A DNA stretch of 64,000 nt from Cyanobium sp. E1_MAG_00006 (GTDB lineage Bacteria > Cyanobacteriota > Cyanobacteriia > PCC-6307 > Cyanobiaceae). The notes under the pieces are model-generated. The model searched no databases. It saw nothing but the letters and a program-made list of their open reading frames with translations, and was not told the origin of the DNA. The stretch lies in the NCBI GenBank assembly GCA_027488975.1, contig JAIYAQ010000012.1, positions 124,001-188,000 on the forward strand, written 5' to 3'. The position numbers and the translations under genes are program-made. Below, piece by piece: positions 42,441 through 51,494 of the stretch; the stretch's first letter is position 1; the number at the start of each line of letters is the position of its first letter.

Positions 42441-42512
42441 ATGGTCCTTGACCGGCCACAGCCCCATTCTTAGCGTGCAATCGAGCACCTGTGGGGTGCA
42501 TGGGGGACCTGA

Positions 42513-42535
42513 GGCGGGCTAGACACCCGCCTTTT
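42513..42535 (+). terminator. Rho-independent terminator after the EamA gene
   Basis: GGCGGG pairs with CCCGCC around a seven-base loop and is followed by TTTT. It stands 72 bases after the EamA stop, on the same strand. Confidence 0.7.
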
Positions 42536-42579
42536 CCATGTCGCCGCGTTGGGAGCGTTGCGAACGCCGATCCACTGAC

Positions 42580-42602
42580 AAAAAACAGCCCCGGAGGGGC
42601 TG
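42580..42602 (-). terminator. Rho-independent terminator, minus strand
   Basis: On the minus strand CAGCCCC pairs with GGGGCTG around a TCC loop, then six T residues. It would end transcripts from the 42803-43347 gene pair, about 200 bases downstream of their last stop. Confidence 0.75.
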
Positions 42603-42603
42603 T

Positions 42604-42855
42604 GTGAGGAGGCTTCAGCAGCAGGAAACCAGACGCAACAACGCGCGACCATGGCTGCAAATACCTAGGCAGACGCCTAGAACAGAGATTGCTGAAGCGG
42701 ATCTGTTGCGCTGGGTCGGGCTCACCCTCTGCCTCCTGTGGATGAGCCATCAGCTCAGCCGCCTGATCACATGGCTGCGCCAGTGGGGCCAGCGCGATCC
42801 GCTCAGCCAGGCGTTTCAACAGGAACTGCTGCGGCGGGGTCTGCTCCTGCGTTGA
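42604..42855 (+). CDS. possible small membrane protein
   Basis: An 83-codon frame from GTG 42604. The first half is Gln/Arg-rich and not convincing. The second half has a plausible membrane helix (LLRWVGLTLCLLWMSHQLSR) and an amphipathic end. It overlaps the convergent rhodanese-like gene by 53 bases. The true start could be the ATG at 42748 or nearby. Weak call. Confidence 0.3.
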   Translation: MRRLQQQETRRNNARPWLQIPRQTPRTEIAEADLLRWVGLTLCLLWMSHQLSRLITWLRQWGQRDPLSQAFQQELLRRGLLLR

Positions 42856-43159
42856 CCACCACCACGCACGAATAGCCGCGGAGCTGCAGATCGGCAGCCG
42901 CCTCCATGCCAACGGGCAGGTCGCTGGCCAGCAGCAGGATGAGCTGATCCAGTGCCGCGCCGCTCACCGCCACGCGCTCCGGCAGGGCCTCCACACCAGG
43001 CGCTTCACTGCGCAGATCCAGCACGGTGCCGCCGTAGGCCATCAGCGTTTTGAGGGCAGCGGGACCGACCACGCGGACGGACGAGCTGGCCATGGTGCGA
43101 ACTGCGTGGGTGCCGGGATCCTGCAGGCGACGGCCTTGCCAGTCGGTGGCCGTTGTCAC
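42803..43159 (-). CDS. rhodanese-fold-like protein
   Basis: 118 residues from GTG 43159, whose codon overlaps the stop of the preceding small gene (GTGA). An alpha/beta pattern with VRVVGPAALKTLMAYGGTVL, DLRSE and a late MEAAADLQLRGYSCVVVVN resembles a rhodanese domain, but the active-site loop cysteine is missing, so it would be catalytically inactive. An alternative start is ATG 43093. Family call is tentative. Confidence 0.5.
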   Translation of the reverse strand: MTTATDWQGRRLQDPGTHAVRTMASSSVRVVGPAALKTLMAYGGTVLDLRSEAPGVEALPERVAVSGAALDQLILLLASDLPVGMEAAADLQLRGYSCVVVVNAGADPAAAVPVETPG

Positions 43160-43347
43160 ATCGCATGAGCCGTCTGACGTTTGCCCTGCCGGCCGATGCG
43201 GCGGCTGATGCTGCGCCTGCGCTCCTGGTAGGCATGCACGATCGGCATGCGGTCGCACGCGTAGCGGAGCAGCGCGGCCTGCAGATCGCCGGGGCAGGCC
43301 GGCCGACAACAGCAACCGGCTGAGATAGAGGCCTGTACTGCCTCCAT
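43156..43347 (-). CDS. small basic protein upstream of and coupled to the rhodanese-like gene
   Basis: 63 residues. A Cys-rich N-terminal part (SAGCCCRPACPGDLQAALLR) and a strongly basic C-terminal part (YQERRRSISRRIGRQGKRQT). It ends in an overlapping GTGA junction with the next gene, the main argument that both are translated. Basic charge suggests nucleic-acid or phospholipid contact. No family recognised. Confidence 0.4.
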   Translation of the reverse strand: MEAVQASISAGCCCRPACPGDLQAALLRYACDRMPIVHAYQERRRSISRRIGRQGKRQTAHAM

Positions 43348-43395
43348 TCAGCCCCAGACGGGAACCGGCTCCGGGGTGCACCGCAGCAGTCGCCT

Positions 43396-43857
43396 CTACA
43401 ACCAGGCCACCAGCAGGGTGACGAGCAGGGCGATCAGCACGACAACGCCAACCCCTGTGAGGGCGAGGGCGACAACCGTGAGACGGCGGGTGGTGCGCGG
43501 AAACAGCAGGTAGGCCGTCAGCACCAGGGCCAGCGGCCAGAACGGGGGCAGCAGCAGCGACACCACCAGCAGGATGAACAGTGAACGGCGCCGTTGCTGG
43601 TCAGCGATGGCGCCCTGCTGCAGCTGCAGCCGTTCCGCCAGCAGCTCCTGGCGCTCGTCGTCGCTGAGCCAGCGGCCATCGCGGCGGGCCTGCTCCAGCT
43701 CCCGCTCGAGGCTCAGCTGCCGCTGGCTGGGGCTCGGATCCGCCTGCAGCTGCTCGAGGCCATCGCGGATGCCACCGGCCGCCTCCCGCAGCAGCCCACC
43801 ACCCGCCACAACGGCAGAACGCAGCTGCAGGCGGAGCGTGGAGGAGAGGTCAGCCAT
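43396..43857 (-). CDS. membrane protein with N-terminal helical domain
   Basis: 153 residues. A charged coiled-coil-like region at about 30-88 (LERELEQARRDGRWLSDDER) precedes two C-terminal membrane helices (SLFILLVVSLLLPPFWPLAL and VALALTGVGVVVLIALLVTL). Probably anchored by its C-terminus with the helical part in the cytosol. Function unknown. Confidence 0.7.
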   Translation of the reverse strand: MADLSSTLRLQLRSAVVAGGGLLREAAGGIRDGLEQLQADPSPSQRQLSLERELEQARRDGRWLSDDERQELLAERLQLQQGAIADQQRRRSLFILLVVSLLLPPFWPLALVLTAYLLFPRTTRRLTVVALALTGVGVVVLIALLVTLLVAWL

Positions 43858-43964
43858 GGATCGCAGCCGCAGCTGGGGGCAGCAGAGCCTGTTTCAGCTG
43901 TTCACGCTATCGACTGTCAGCGCCGCGGAGGTGTGGGAAACCCTCAGCTCTGCGGCAAGAATCC

Positions 43965-44741
43965 TCACCACGCCAGGGCCTTGAACAGAAGCGACGCCCC
44001 CATCAGCAGCGAGAGCACCTCGAAGCAACGTTTCACCAACCTGCTTCCCCGGGCGATCGCCAGATGGGCGCCGAGGTAGCCCCCCACAACCGAGCCGAGC
44101 AAAAGGGTCGGCACCCAGCGCCAGGCGATCTGCCCCTGCAGGCCGAGGGTGAGCGCACCGGTGCCGTTCCAGAACAATCCCACCAGGATCAGGGTGTAGG
44201 CCACGGCGCGGCCGTAATCAAGGCCGAACCAACCCACCAGCCAGAGCGTCACAAACAGACCCGTACCGGAGGTGAGGGAGCCGTTGAGCACGCCGATGGC
44301 GAACAGCACCAGTCCCCCCAGCAGCAAACCCGCCGGGCCATGGGAGCGTGCCTGCGGCTGGGTACCCAGCTCGGGGCGGCTGAGCGAATAGATCCCCAGG
44401 CCGATGGTGAGCGGTCCCAGCAGCAGGGTGCAGAGGCGGTGCGGCACGGCCAGCACCAGGCGCGCCCCGAGCCACACCCCGGGCAGCCCGCTGATCAGGA
44501 TCAGCAGCGCAAAGCGCAGGTTGAGGCTGCGCTCGCGGGCATGGCGCAACGTGGCTCCCACGCCGAGGGCGACGCTGGCCAGCTTGTGGGTGGCGAGGGC
44601 GAGAGGAAAGGGCAGCCCGAGCATGATGAGCAAGGGCAACTGCACCAGGCCGGCGCCGCCACCCGCCAGGGCCGAGAGCAGGTTGGCCAGTAGTGCTCCG
44701 GCGAACAGGGCCAGTTGCAGCAGCAGGTCAGGGGCGGTCAT
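43965..44741 (-). CDS. TauE/SafE family permease
   Basis: 258 residues with about eight membrane helices. LLANLLSALAGGGAGLVQLP and the second-half repeat GVLNGSLTSGTGLFVTLWLV are the family's paired glycine-rich signatures. Members export sulfite, sulfonates or other small anions; the substrate here is unknown. ATG 44741 is used since upstream residues to 44777 are not hydrophobic. Confidence 0.88.
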   Translation of the reverse strand: MTAPDLLLQLALFAGALLANLLSALAGGGAGLVQLPLLIMLGLPFPLALATHKLASVALGVGATLRHARERSLNLRFALLILISGLPGVWLGARLVLAVPHRLCTLLLGPLTIGLGIYSLSRPELGTQPQARSHGPAGLLLGGLVLFAIGVLNGSLTSGTGLFVTLWLVGWFGLDYGRAVAYTLILVGLFWNGTGALTLGLQGQIAWRWVPTLLLGSVVGGYLGAHLAIARGSRLVKRCFEVLSLLMGASLLFKALAW

Positions 44742-44770
44742 GGCCAGTCGGGTAGCCAGTCGGGCCAGCG

Positions 44771-45052
44771 GTGTCAACCGATACGTGTGCCGGCGCGAGC
44801 CAAGGGGCAGGCTCAGCCATCCCGATTGATGGCCCCGTGCAGACCTGTCTCTACCGGAATAGCCGGGATCGGATGGTGATCCTGCGCTGCGTCGGACCCC
44901 AGAGCTACTTCCTTGAGAAGGTGATCTTCCCGTTTGAGAGCTGGAGCTTCCTGGCTCCCGCGGATGCGGATGTGGAGCTGTGGTGCCATGGCATCGGTGG
45001 CGCCGAACTGCTGGAGCGGCACAGCAGCCAGACCCTCCAGGCGATCACCTGA
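44771..45052 (+). CDS. DUF1830 family protein
   Basis: Up to 93 residues. The core LYRNSRDRMVILRCVGPQSY, FLEKVIFPFESWSFLAPADA and DVELWCHG matches DUF1830, found widely in cyanobacteria and of unknown function. The start is uncertain: GTG 44771 gives the longest form, and GTG 44837 would begin directly at the domain. Confidence 0.75.
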   Translation: MSTDTCAGASQGAGSAIPIDGPVQTCLYRNSRDRMVILRCVGPQSYFLEKVIFPFESWSFLAPADADVELWCHGIGGAELLERHSSQTLQAIT

Positions 45053-45146
45053 AGCACTCTGCATCACGTTTGATGTGGGACCGCCGCAACAGGGCCACCG
45101 CCGCACTTAAGGTTTTGTTCAGGTTCCCACTGCAGGTTCAGGCCCG

Positions 45147-45305
45147 GTGAACGACAACCATCCCGTGCTCCAGGCCATGTGTCATCAGCTGGATGAGCTG
45201 AAGCACCTCTACCAGCACCAGCCTTCCGACTTCAACCGCTATCAGTTGGTTCGCCAGGAGCAGCGCCTGGCCCAAGTGCGTCCCGACGCGCTGTTGAGCC
45301 TCTGA
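45147..45305 (+). CDS. small soluble helical protein
   Basis: 52 residues from GTG 45147: NDNHPVLQAMCHQLDELKHL, then YQHQPSDFNRYQLVRQEQRL, ending in DALLSL. A strongly helical amphipathic pattern without stops in a short gap, six bases before the PPC-glutaredoxin gene. Probably cotranscribed with it. No family recognised. Confidence 0.55.
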   Translation: MNDNHPVLQAMCHQLDELKHLYQHQPSDFNRYQLVRQEQRLAQVRPDALLSL

Positions 45306-45311
45306 GCGGGC

Positions 45312-45893
45312 ATGCACGCGGCGGCCATCCACCTCAGCGCCGGCAGCGACCTGCGCCGCAGCCTTGAAGAGCTGAGCCGCCAGCACAACGCCAGCGGCTT
45401 CGTGCTGAGCGTGGTGGGCAACCTCAGCGAAGCCTGCTTCGCCTGCCCGGGCCGCACCGCGCCCACGCGGCTGACCGGGGAGCTGGAGATCATCACCTTG
45501 CAGGGCTCCCTCAGCCCGGAGGGGGTACACCTGCATCTCAGCGTTTCCGATTCCGACTGCCAGGTCTGGGGCGGTCACCTGGAGCACGGCAGCCTTGTGC
45601 TCAAGGGAGCCGATCTGCTGGTGGGCTGGCTGACCAGTGAGACCCAGCAGCGGGCAACGCTGCAGGCGAATCCAGGGCATGGCCGGGTCACCATCGCTGT
45701 GGCAGAGGGATGTCCCTGGTCTGCGCGCGCCCTGCGCATGTTGCGCACCCTGCAGATCCCCTTCGAGCAGATCCCAGCGACAACGGGCGGCACCCTGCCA
45801 CAGGTGTTCATCGACGGCGAACCGATCGGCGGCTACAGCGAACTGGCGGAGCTGCACGGCAGCGGCCAGTTGGAGTGGCTGCGGCATGGCTGA
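45312..45893 (+). CDS. PPC (DUF296) domain fused to a monothiol-type glutaredoxin
   Basis: 193 residues, two domains. Residues 1 to about 115 form a PPC/DUF296 domain (SGFVLSVVGNLSEACFACPG, LTGELEIITLQGSLSPEGVH and VWGGHLEHGSLV), a fold also found in AT-hook proteins and some decarboxylases. Residues about 125-193 are a glutaredoxin: active site CPWS (single Cys), TLPQVFIDGEPIGGYSEL for glutathione binding. Monothiol glutaredoxins often carry [2Fe-2S] clusters. The joining of these domains is unusual; a redox-controlled PPC function is an inference. Confidence 0.85.
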   Translation: MHAAAIHLSAGSDLRRSLEELSRQHNASGFVLSVVGNLSEACFACPGRTAPTRLTGELEIITLQGSLSPEGVHLHLSVSDSDCQVWGGHLEHGSLVLKGADLLVGWLTSETQQRATLQANPGHGRVTIAVAEGCPWSARALRMLRTLQIPFEQIPATTGGTLPQVFIDGEPIGGYSELAELHGSGQLEWLRHG

Positions 45894-46470
45894 GGCGCCC
45901 GCCGCCGCCGGCCCGAGCCTGCAGCTGTCCACCCTCGACGGTTGCGGCCTGGTGATCGGCCGTTACCCACGCTTCCGCTACAACGCCAGCGGCGGCGGCG
46001 GCACCAGCGATGCGCGCCTTGATGGCGACAGCGTGCAGTTTCCTCCCGGGCAACTCACGATTCCCCCACTGGACTGGCGCTCCACCCGCTTTCTGGGACT
46101 GCCCCTGCCCCCGGGCCTCTCGATCCGCATCCAGCCCGAGCAGCTGGAGGGCCAGATCGACAGCCACAGCGGTGCGGTGTGCCTGCGTTTCCGCGCGCGC
46201 TTCCGCTTTCGGATCCAGCTGGGAGCAACTGAGCTCTACCAGGCCCCGGATCTGCTGGTGGACACCGAGCTCCGCAGCGACCGCTGCCAGGGCCGGCGCC
46301 ATCGCGCCAGCGGCCGATCCCTCGATGGCAGCGGCGCGGCACTGCTGGTGGGCGTAGCCACGGTGCCGCCTTGCGGGGATGCCTGGCTCGACCGCTTCCT
46401 CGGCCTGCCGGATGAGGCCCTGGCGGTTCTGCGCTGCAGGATCACGAGCGTGGCGGAACAGCCGGCATGA
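45886..46470 (+). CDS. hypothetical beta-rich protein
   Basis: 194 residues from the ATG at 45886, overlapping the previous gene by eight bases. The sequence alternates short strands (LQLSTLDGCGLVIGRYPRFR, SIRIQPEQLEGQIDSHSGAV and CLRFRARFRFRIQLG), suggesting a beta sandwich or barrel. No membrane helix or signal peptide. Its stop overlaps the rhomboid start by four bases, so it is in the same operon. Confidence 0.7.
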   Translation: MAEAPAAAGPSLQLSTLDGCGLVIGRYPRFRYNASGGGGTSDARLDGDSVQFPPGQLTIPPLDWRSTRFLGLPLPPGLSIRIQPEQLEGQIDSHSGAVCLRFRARFRFRIQLGATELYQAPDLLVDTELRSDRCQGRRHRASGRSLDGSGAALLVGVATVPPCGDAWLDRFLGLPDEALAVLRCRITSVAEQPA

Positions 46471-47039
46471 GCGAATCGATCACCAAGCGGCTGGATCGCG
46501 GACTGGCCCGGCTGGGGAGCACCCTGTTGATTCCCCCGTTGATCCTGGCGATCCCCTGGACCCAGGAGCTGATCGATCAGCTGCTGTTCGGCGGCCGCTG
46601 GAATCTGCCGATGCTGCCGGGCGGATCGTTCCTCGGCGTGCTCACGGCCCCCTTCAGCCACAGCGGCTTCGGCCATCTGCTGGCCAACAGCCTGATGTTC
46701 CTGCCCCTCTCCTGGCTGGTGCTGGCCAAGAGTCGGCGCGACTACCTGGCGGTCTGGCTGGGTGTGTACGCCACGGCGATCCCCGTGTGGCTGCTCTGGC
46801 CCTCGGGTAGCCATGGCCTCTCCGGTGTGGTGTACGGCCTGCTGGGATACCTGCTGCTGATCGGCTGGCTGGAGAAACGCCCCTGGCCCCTGGCGCTCTC
46901 GCTGCTCTGCCTGATCAGCTACGGCGGTGTTCTGCCCAGCCTGATTCCGTTGTTCTCCCCGGCCGGGGTGAGCTGGATCGGCCATGCCAGCGGCTTCGCT
47001 GGCGGGCTGCTGGCGGCCTGGGCCGTGCACCGCGACTGA
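46467..47039 (+). CDS. rhomboid-family intramembrane serine protease
   Basis: 190 residues with six membrane helices. H70-x3-N74 in the FGHLLANSL helix, catalytic Ser119 in the GxSG loop (SHGLSGVVYGLLG), and catalytic His173 in IGHASGFAGG are all present. It cleaves membrane helices of unknown partners. Last of a coupled series starting at about 45.1 kb. Confidence 0.9.
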   Translation: MSESITKRLDRGLARLGSTLLIPPLILAIPWTQELIDQLLFGGRWNLPMLPGGSFLGVLTAPFSHSGFGHLLANSLMFLPLSWLVLAKSRRDYLAVWLGVYATAIPVWLLWPSGSHGLSGVVYGLLGYLLLIGWLEKRPWPLALSLLCLISYGGVLPSLIPLFSPAGVSWIGHASGFAGGLLAAWAVHRD

Positions 47040-47044
47040 GCCTC

Positions 47045-47203
47045 TCAGTGCAGCCGGTAACTCAACTCAAGCTGCAGACGATCCGCCAGATTCGCGTCGA
47101 TGGCACGGAACTGAGCCAGGGCGCGGCTGCGCTGATGGGGATGTAACTGACGTAGGTCGGCGACGGCGAGCTCCAGGCAACGACGATCCAGATCCGGATT
47201 CAC
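47045..47203 (-). CDS. small soluble protein
   Basis: 52 residues from GTG 47203: NPDLDRRCLELAVADLRQLH, PHQRSRALAQFRAIDANLAD, ending QLELSYRLH. A clean helical pattern fills the gap after the rhomboid gene on the other strand. No family recognised. Confidence 0.5.
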   Translation of the reverse strand: MNPDLDRRCLELAVADLRQLHPHQRSRALAQFRAIDANLADRLQLELSYRLH

Positions 47204-47267
47204 AGCAGTTCTTCAGCGCCCGGATCAGAACGCCCCCCAGGCGGGGGAGCCAGGAAACGTGGCCAGA

Positions 47268-47519
47268 TCAGCAGCTAGCCCTGCGGCCCTTGCCGGCCGC
47301 TCCGCTCGGGCGAGCGGCCTGGCACAGCGCCTGCTGCTGTTCCAGTTCCAGCTGATGCTCCTGCCAGGCCTGCTGCAGGTCGACCCGGGTGATGCGGTAG
47401 CCGAGCTTCCGGGCACGCAAGAGCAGCTCCACATCGTTGCGGCAGCCGCGCAGACCCATTCGCACCTCAGGCCGAGCATCGCCATCACGCACCAACCGCT
47501 CCAGTTCACGCCAGCTCAT
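47268..47519 (-). CDS. Nif11-domain-like small protein
   Basis: 83 residues from ATG 47519. MSWRELERLVRDGDARPEVR and LLLRARKLGYRITRVDLQQA follow the Nif11 helix layout. The basic tail (GAAGKGRRASC) has no Gly-Gly cleavage site of the leader type, although it ends in Cys. No RiPP modification gene is close. Upstream sequence to 47648 is open but is not Nif11-like. Confidence 0.6.
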   Translation of the reverse strand: MSWRELERLVRDGDARPEVRMGLRGCRNDVELLLRARKLGYRITRVDLQQAWQEHQLELEQQQALCQAARPSGAAGKGRRASC

Positions 47520-47783
47520 CGGCCCAGGCCCGGGTTCTGAACCATGCCAGAGGCCAAGGGGTGGCACCAGAGTTTGCAGGCGAGTCTCCCGAGCCTCCTG
47601 AGGCTCAGCCAGGCCACGCCCGGCGGCGGCTGGGATCTGAGCCGCCATGGTTCAGCGCAACGGCGCAGCCCTGATGGCGACATGAGATTGGCCGGCAGCA
47701 GCGCTGGTTTTGCAACGAGGTGTGTCCTGATCAGCCGTGGGGCAGGCTGATCTCTTAGCAACGCTGAATGCCGTCCAACGGGC

Positions 47784-49277
47784 GTGGGCTTCTTCGTCCA
47801 ACTCACTGAAGCCATCGCCGAGCGCCAGTCGCTCCTGATGACCGGGCTCGACCCGAATCCGGAGATGCTGCAGAGCTGGGCGCAGCGCCGCGGCATGGCC
47901 AACCGCTCCTTCCTCAGCCAGGCGCGCCACTGGATCAAGGCGGTGGTGGAGGAAACGAGCCCCCACGTCTGCGCCATCAAGGCCAGCCTCGGCTTCTACC
48001 AGGCCCTGGGTCCGCTCGGCCTGGAACTGCTGCTGGAGGTGCGCGACCTGGTGCCGCGCGATCTGCCGCTGATCATCGATGCCAAGCACGGCGACCTCAA
48101 CTCCTCCACCGCCCTCGCTCACTACCTCTTCAAGGATCTGGGAGTCGATGGGGTGACCCTCTCGCCGCTGGCCGGGCAGGACATCGCAGCACCGTTCCTG
48201 CTCTACGCCGACAAGGCCGTGGTGATCACCTGCCGCAGCTCCAACCCGGCGGCCAAGCGCATCCAGTACCACCCCAGTGAGGCTGATCCGCTGTTCCTGC
48301 AGATCGTGCGCGAATGCCAGCTGTGGGGCACGCCCGATCAGCTGCTGCTGGAGGTGGGCACCAGCGATCCTGACGTGCTGGGGCTGGTGCGGCAGGCCGC
48401 ACCGGAGCGGGTGCTGATGCTGCGCAGCATCTGGAGCGAGGAGGAGCGGCTTGATGGGCTGCTGCAGGCGGGGCTGAACCCGGCGGCCGATGGCCTGCTG
48501 TTGCCGCTGCCGCAGAACCTCCTGGTGGAGGACGATCTGGGCCCCAAAGCCGAGGCGCTCAAGGCGATGATCAATCGCCGGCGCCAGCGCTGGCTGGATC
48601 AGCAGGGGCAGGAGCAGGCCGAGAGCTGCGCCGTGTGGCTTCCTGATGCCTCAGGTGCCGGCGACGCCGGCAGCAGGGAGCCGGCTGCCGATCCCCTCGA
48701 GAGCCTGATCGTCGACCTGTTCGACATCGGCTGCCTGCTGTTCGGCGAGTACGTGCAGGCCTCGGGAGCCGTTTTCAACTACTACATCGACCTGCGCCAG
48801 ATCATCTCCGACCCGAACCTGTTCCATCGCGTGCTGCACGCCTACTGCGGCCTGTTGGAGCAGCTGAGCTTCGATCGCATCGCCGGCATTCCCTACGGCT
48901 CGCTGCCCACCGCCACGGGGCTGTCGCTGCAGCTGCACAAACCGCTGATCTACCCACGCAAGGAGGTGAAGGCCCACGGCGCGCGCCGCCTGATCGAGGG
49001 CGATTTCAACGAGGGCGACACGGTGGTGGTGGTGGACGACATCCTGATCACCGGCGGCAGCGTGCTGGAGGGCATCGGCAAGCTGGAGAGCTCGGGGCTG
49101 GTGGTGCAGGACGTGGTGGTGTTCATCGACCATGGCGGCGAACGCGACCGCCATGCCAGCGAGCGGCTGGCGGGGGCGGGCTACCGCACCCATGCCGTGC
49201 TCGACATCGCCCGCATCACCCGTGTGCTGGTGGGGGCGGGCCGGCTGACGCCGGAGCAGGCTGCGGCGCTGGGTTGA
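47784..49277 (+). CDS. fused OMP decarboxylase - orotate phosphoribosyltransferase
   Basis: 497 residues, UMP synthase with the order PyrF then PyrE. The decarboxylase part (1 to about 275) has the catalytic D-x-K-x2-D set Asp99, Lys101, Asp104 in IIDAKHGDLNSS. A variable linker follows, and the phosphoribosyltransferase part (about 305-497) has the PRPP motif VVVVDDILITGGS. It converts orotate to UMP in one polypeptide. The order is opposite to animal UMPS and known in some cyanobacteria and kinetoplastids. Confidence 0.92.
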   Translation: MGFFVQLTEAIAERQSLLMTGLDPNPEMLQSWAQRRGMANRSFLSQARHWIKAVVEETSPHVCAIKASLGFYQALGPLGLELLLEVRDLVPRDLPLIIDAKHGDLNSSTALAHYLFKDLGVDGVTLSPLAGQDIAAPFLLYADKAVVITCRSSNPAAKRIQYHPSEADPLFLQIVRECQLWGTPDQLLLEVGTSDPDVLGLVRQAAPERVLMLRSIWSEEERLDGLLQAGLNPAADGLLLPLPQNLLVEDDLGPKAEALKAMINRRRQRWLDQQGQEQAESCAVWLPDASGAGDAGSREPAADPLESLIVDLFDIGCLLFGEYVQASGAVFNYYIDLRQIISDPNLFHRVLHAYCGLLEQLSFDRIAGIPYGSLPTATGLSLQLHKPLIYPRKEVKAHGARRLIEGDFNEGDTVVVVDDILITGGSVLEGIGKLESSGLVVQDVVVFIDHGGERDRHASERLAGAGYRTHAVLDIARITRVLVGAGRLTPEQAAALG

Positions 49278-49281
49278 CCAC

Positions 49282-50340
<1,059 letters not shown>

Positions 50341-50364
50341 GCACGATCAGCCTGTGTTCCAACC

Positions 50365-50916
50365 ATGGCCCGCAGCAATCCCAGCGGCGATTTCGTTCAG
50401 TTCCTGATCGGCGGCTGCCTGTTCGGAGCCGGGGGTTTTCTGCTGGCCAACCAGGTGCTGGTGCGTTCGGAGCTGCTGCTGCAGCGAACCCCCGGCGGCT
50501 TTGGGCGCTGGGGTGGATGGGGTGGCTGGGGCGGTGCTGGCGCCGCCATGCCATTCGGCACGCCGGGGATGGGGCTGCTGATGCTGCCGCTGGGCATCGG
50601 CGTGTGCCTGCTGTTCGCCGGCAGCTATCGCCGCTGGGCGAACCTCCTGATCTGGGCCTCCCTGGCGGCGCTGTTGGTGGGGGTGCTCAACAGCCTGCGC
50701 ATGAGCTTCATGCCCACCACCCTCTGGCAGCTGGTGGTTTACATCGTGATGATCGCGGCCGGTGGTGGCTTGATGTTTCGTGGCCTCAACGCCTACGACT
50801 CCGACGGTCAGACCCTTGCCGACAAGAACGACGCCACCAAGCAGCAGGCTGATGATCTGCGCCGGGAGATCGAGGCCCTGAAGGCACGGCTGGATGAACG
50901 CAACGGCGAGCGTTGA
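50365..50916 (+). CDS. Gly/Trp-rich membrane protein
   Basis: 183 residues. Membrane helices at about 11-29, 70-86, 90-107 and 115-132, a flexible Gly/Trp loop (GGFGRWGGWGGWGGAG) between the first two, and a charged C-terminal coiled-coil (QQADDLRREIEALKARLDER). Function unknown; it could accompany the ATPase upstream but lacks ABC permease motifs. Confidence 0.7.
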   Translation: MARSNPSGDFVQFLIGGCLFGAGGFLLANQVLVRSELLLQRTPGGFGRWGGWGGWGGAGAAMPFGTPGMGLLMLPLGIGVCLLFAGSYRRWANLLIWASLAALLVGVLNSLRMSFMPTTLWQLVVYIVMIAAGGGLMFRGLNAYDSDGQTLADKNDATKQQADDLRREIEALKARLDERNGER

Positions 50917-50951
50917 CGCAGGGGTCACATCAGCAGCGGGTCACCTTCAGC

Positions 50952-51494
50952 TCAGAGCGGCAGCAGATCGGCGGGATCCAGATCTGGTCGGCGCAGCAGG
51001 GCGAAGATCGTGCCGGCATTGCCGCGGCAGAGGCGCAGCTGGGGTGTGAGCACGGTGATGTCGAGCCAGGCGGGGAAGCTCTGGCGGATGCGGGCCAGCA
51101 GCTCGGGGCGCAGGGCACCCAGGCGCGGGCCGATCCAGCCACCGCGCTCGAAGGTCACGTTGATGCGCTGGGGGTTGGGCTCAGCCTCCGCCCGCTCCAG
51201 GTGCGCCACCACGCTCACCGCCACCAGCGAGGCCAGCGGCCCCTTGAGCCGCAGCAGATTCATGCCGCGCTGCCGCTCGGGATCGAGCACCTGCAGGTTT
51301 TCCAGCCAGGGGCCCTCACGCAACCAGGGCTTCGCTGAGCTGCTCCAGCGCAGCTCCCAGACACCGGCCAGCAGCGCGGCATCACGCTCGAGATCGGCGG
51401 GCTGCAGCCGTTCCAGCTCCTCCACCAGGGGTCGGATACGGGCTGAAGCGGGCGCGGATCGCAGCAGCTGAACGAGCTCCTCCAGCTCAGCCAT
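50952..51494 (-). CDS. PAP/fibrillin family protein
   Basis: 180 residues with the plastid lipid-associated/fibrillin pattern: LLAGVWELRWSSSAKPWLRE, then INVTFERGGWIGPRLG and a C-terminal DITVLTPQLRLCRGNAGTIF strand pair. Fibrillins bind lipids or quinones at thylakoid membranes. Its start overlaps the MAPEG stop by eight bases on the same strand. Confidence 0.82.
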   Translation of the reverse strand: MAELEELVQLLRSAPASARIRPLVEELERLQPADLERDAALLAGVWELRWSSSAKPWLREGPWLENLQVLDPERQRGMNLLRLKGPLASLVAVSVVAHLERAEAEPNPQRINVTFERGGWIGPRLGALRPELLARIRQSFPAWLDITVLTPQLRLCRGNAGTIFALLRRPDLDPADLLPL

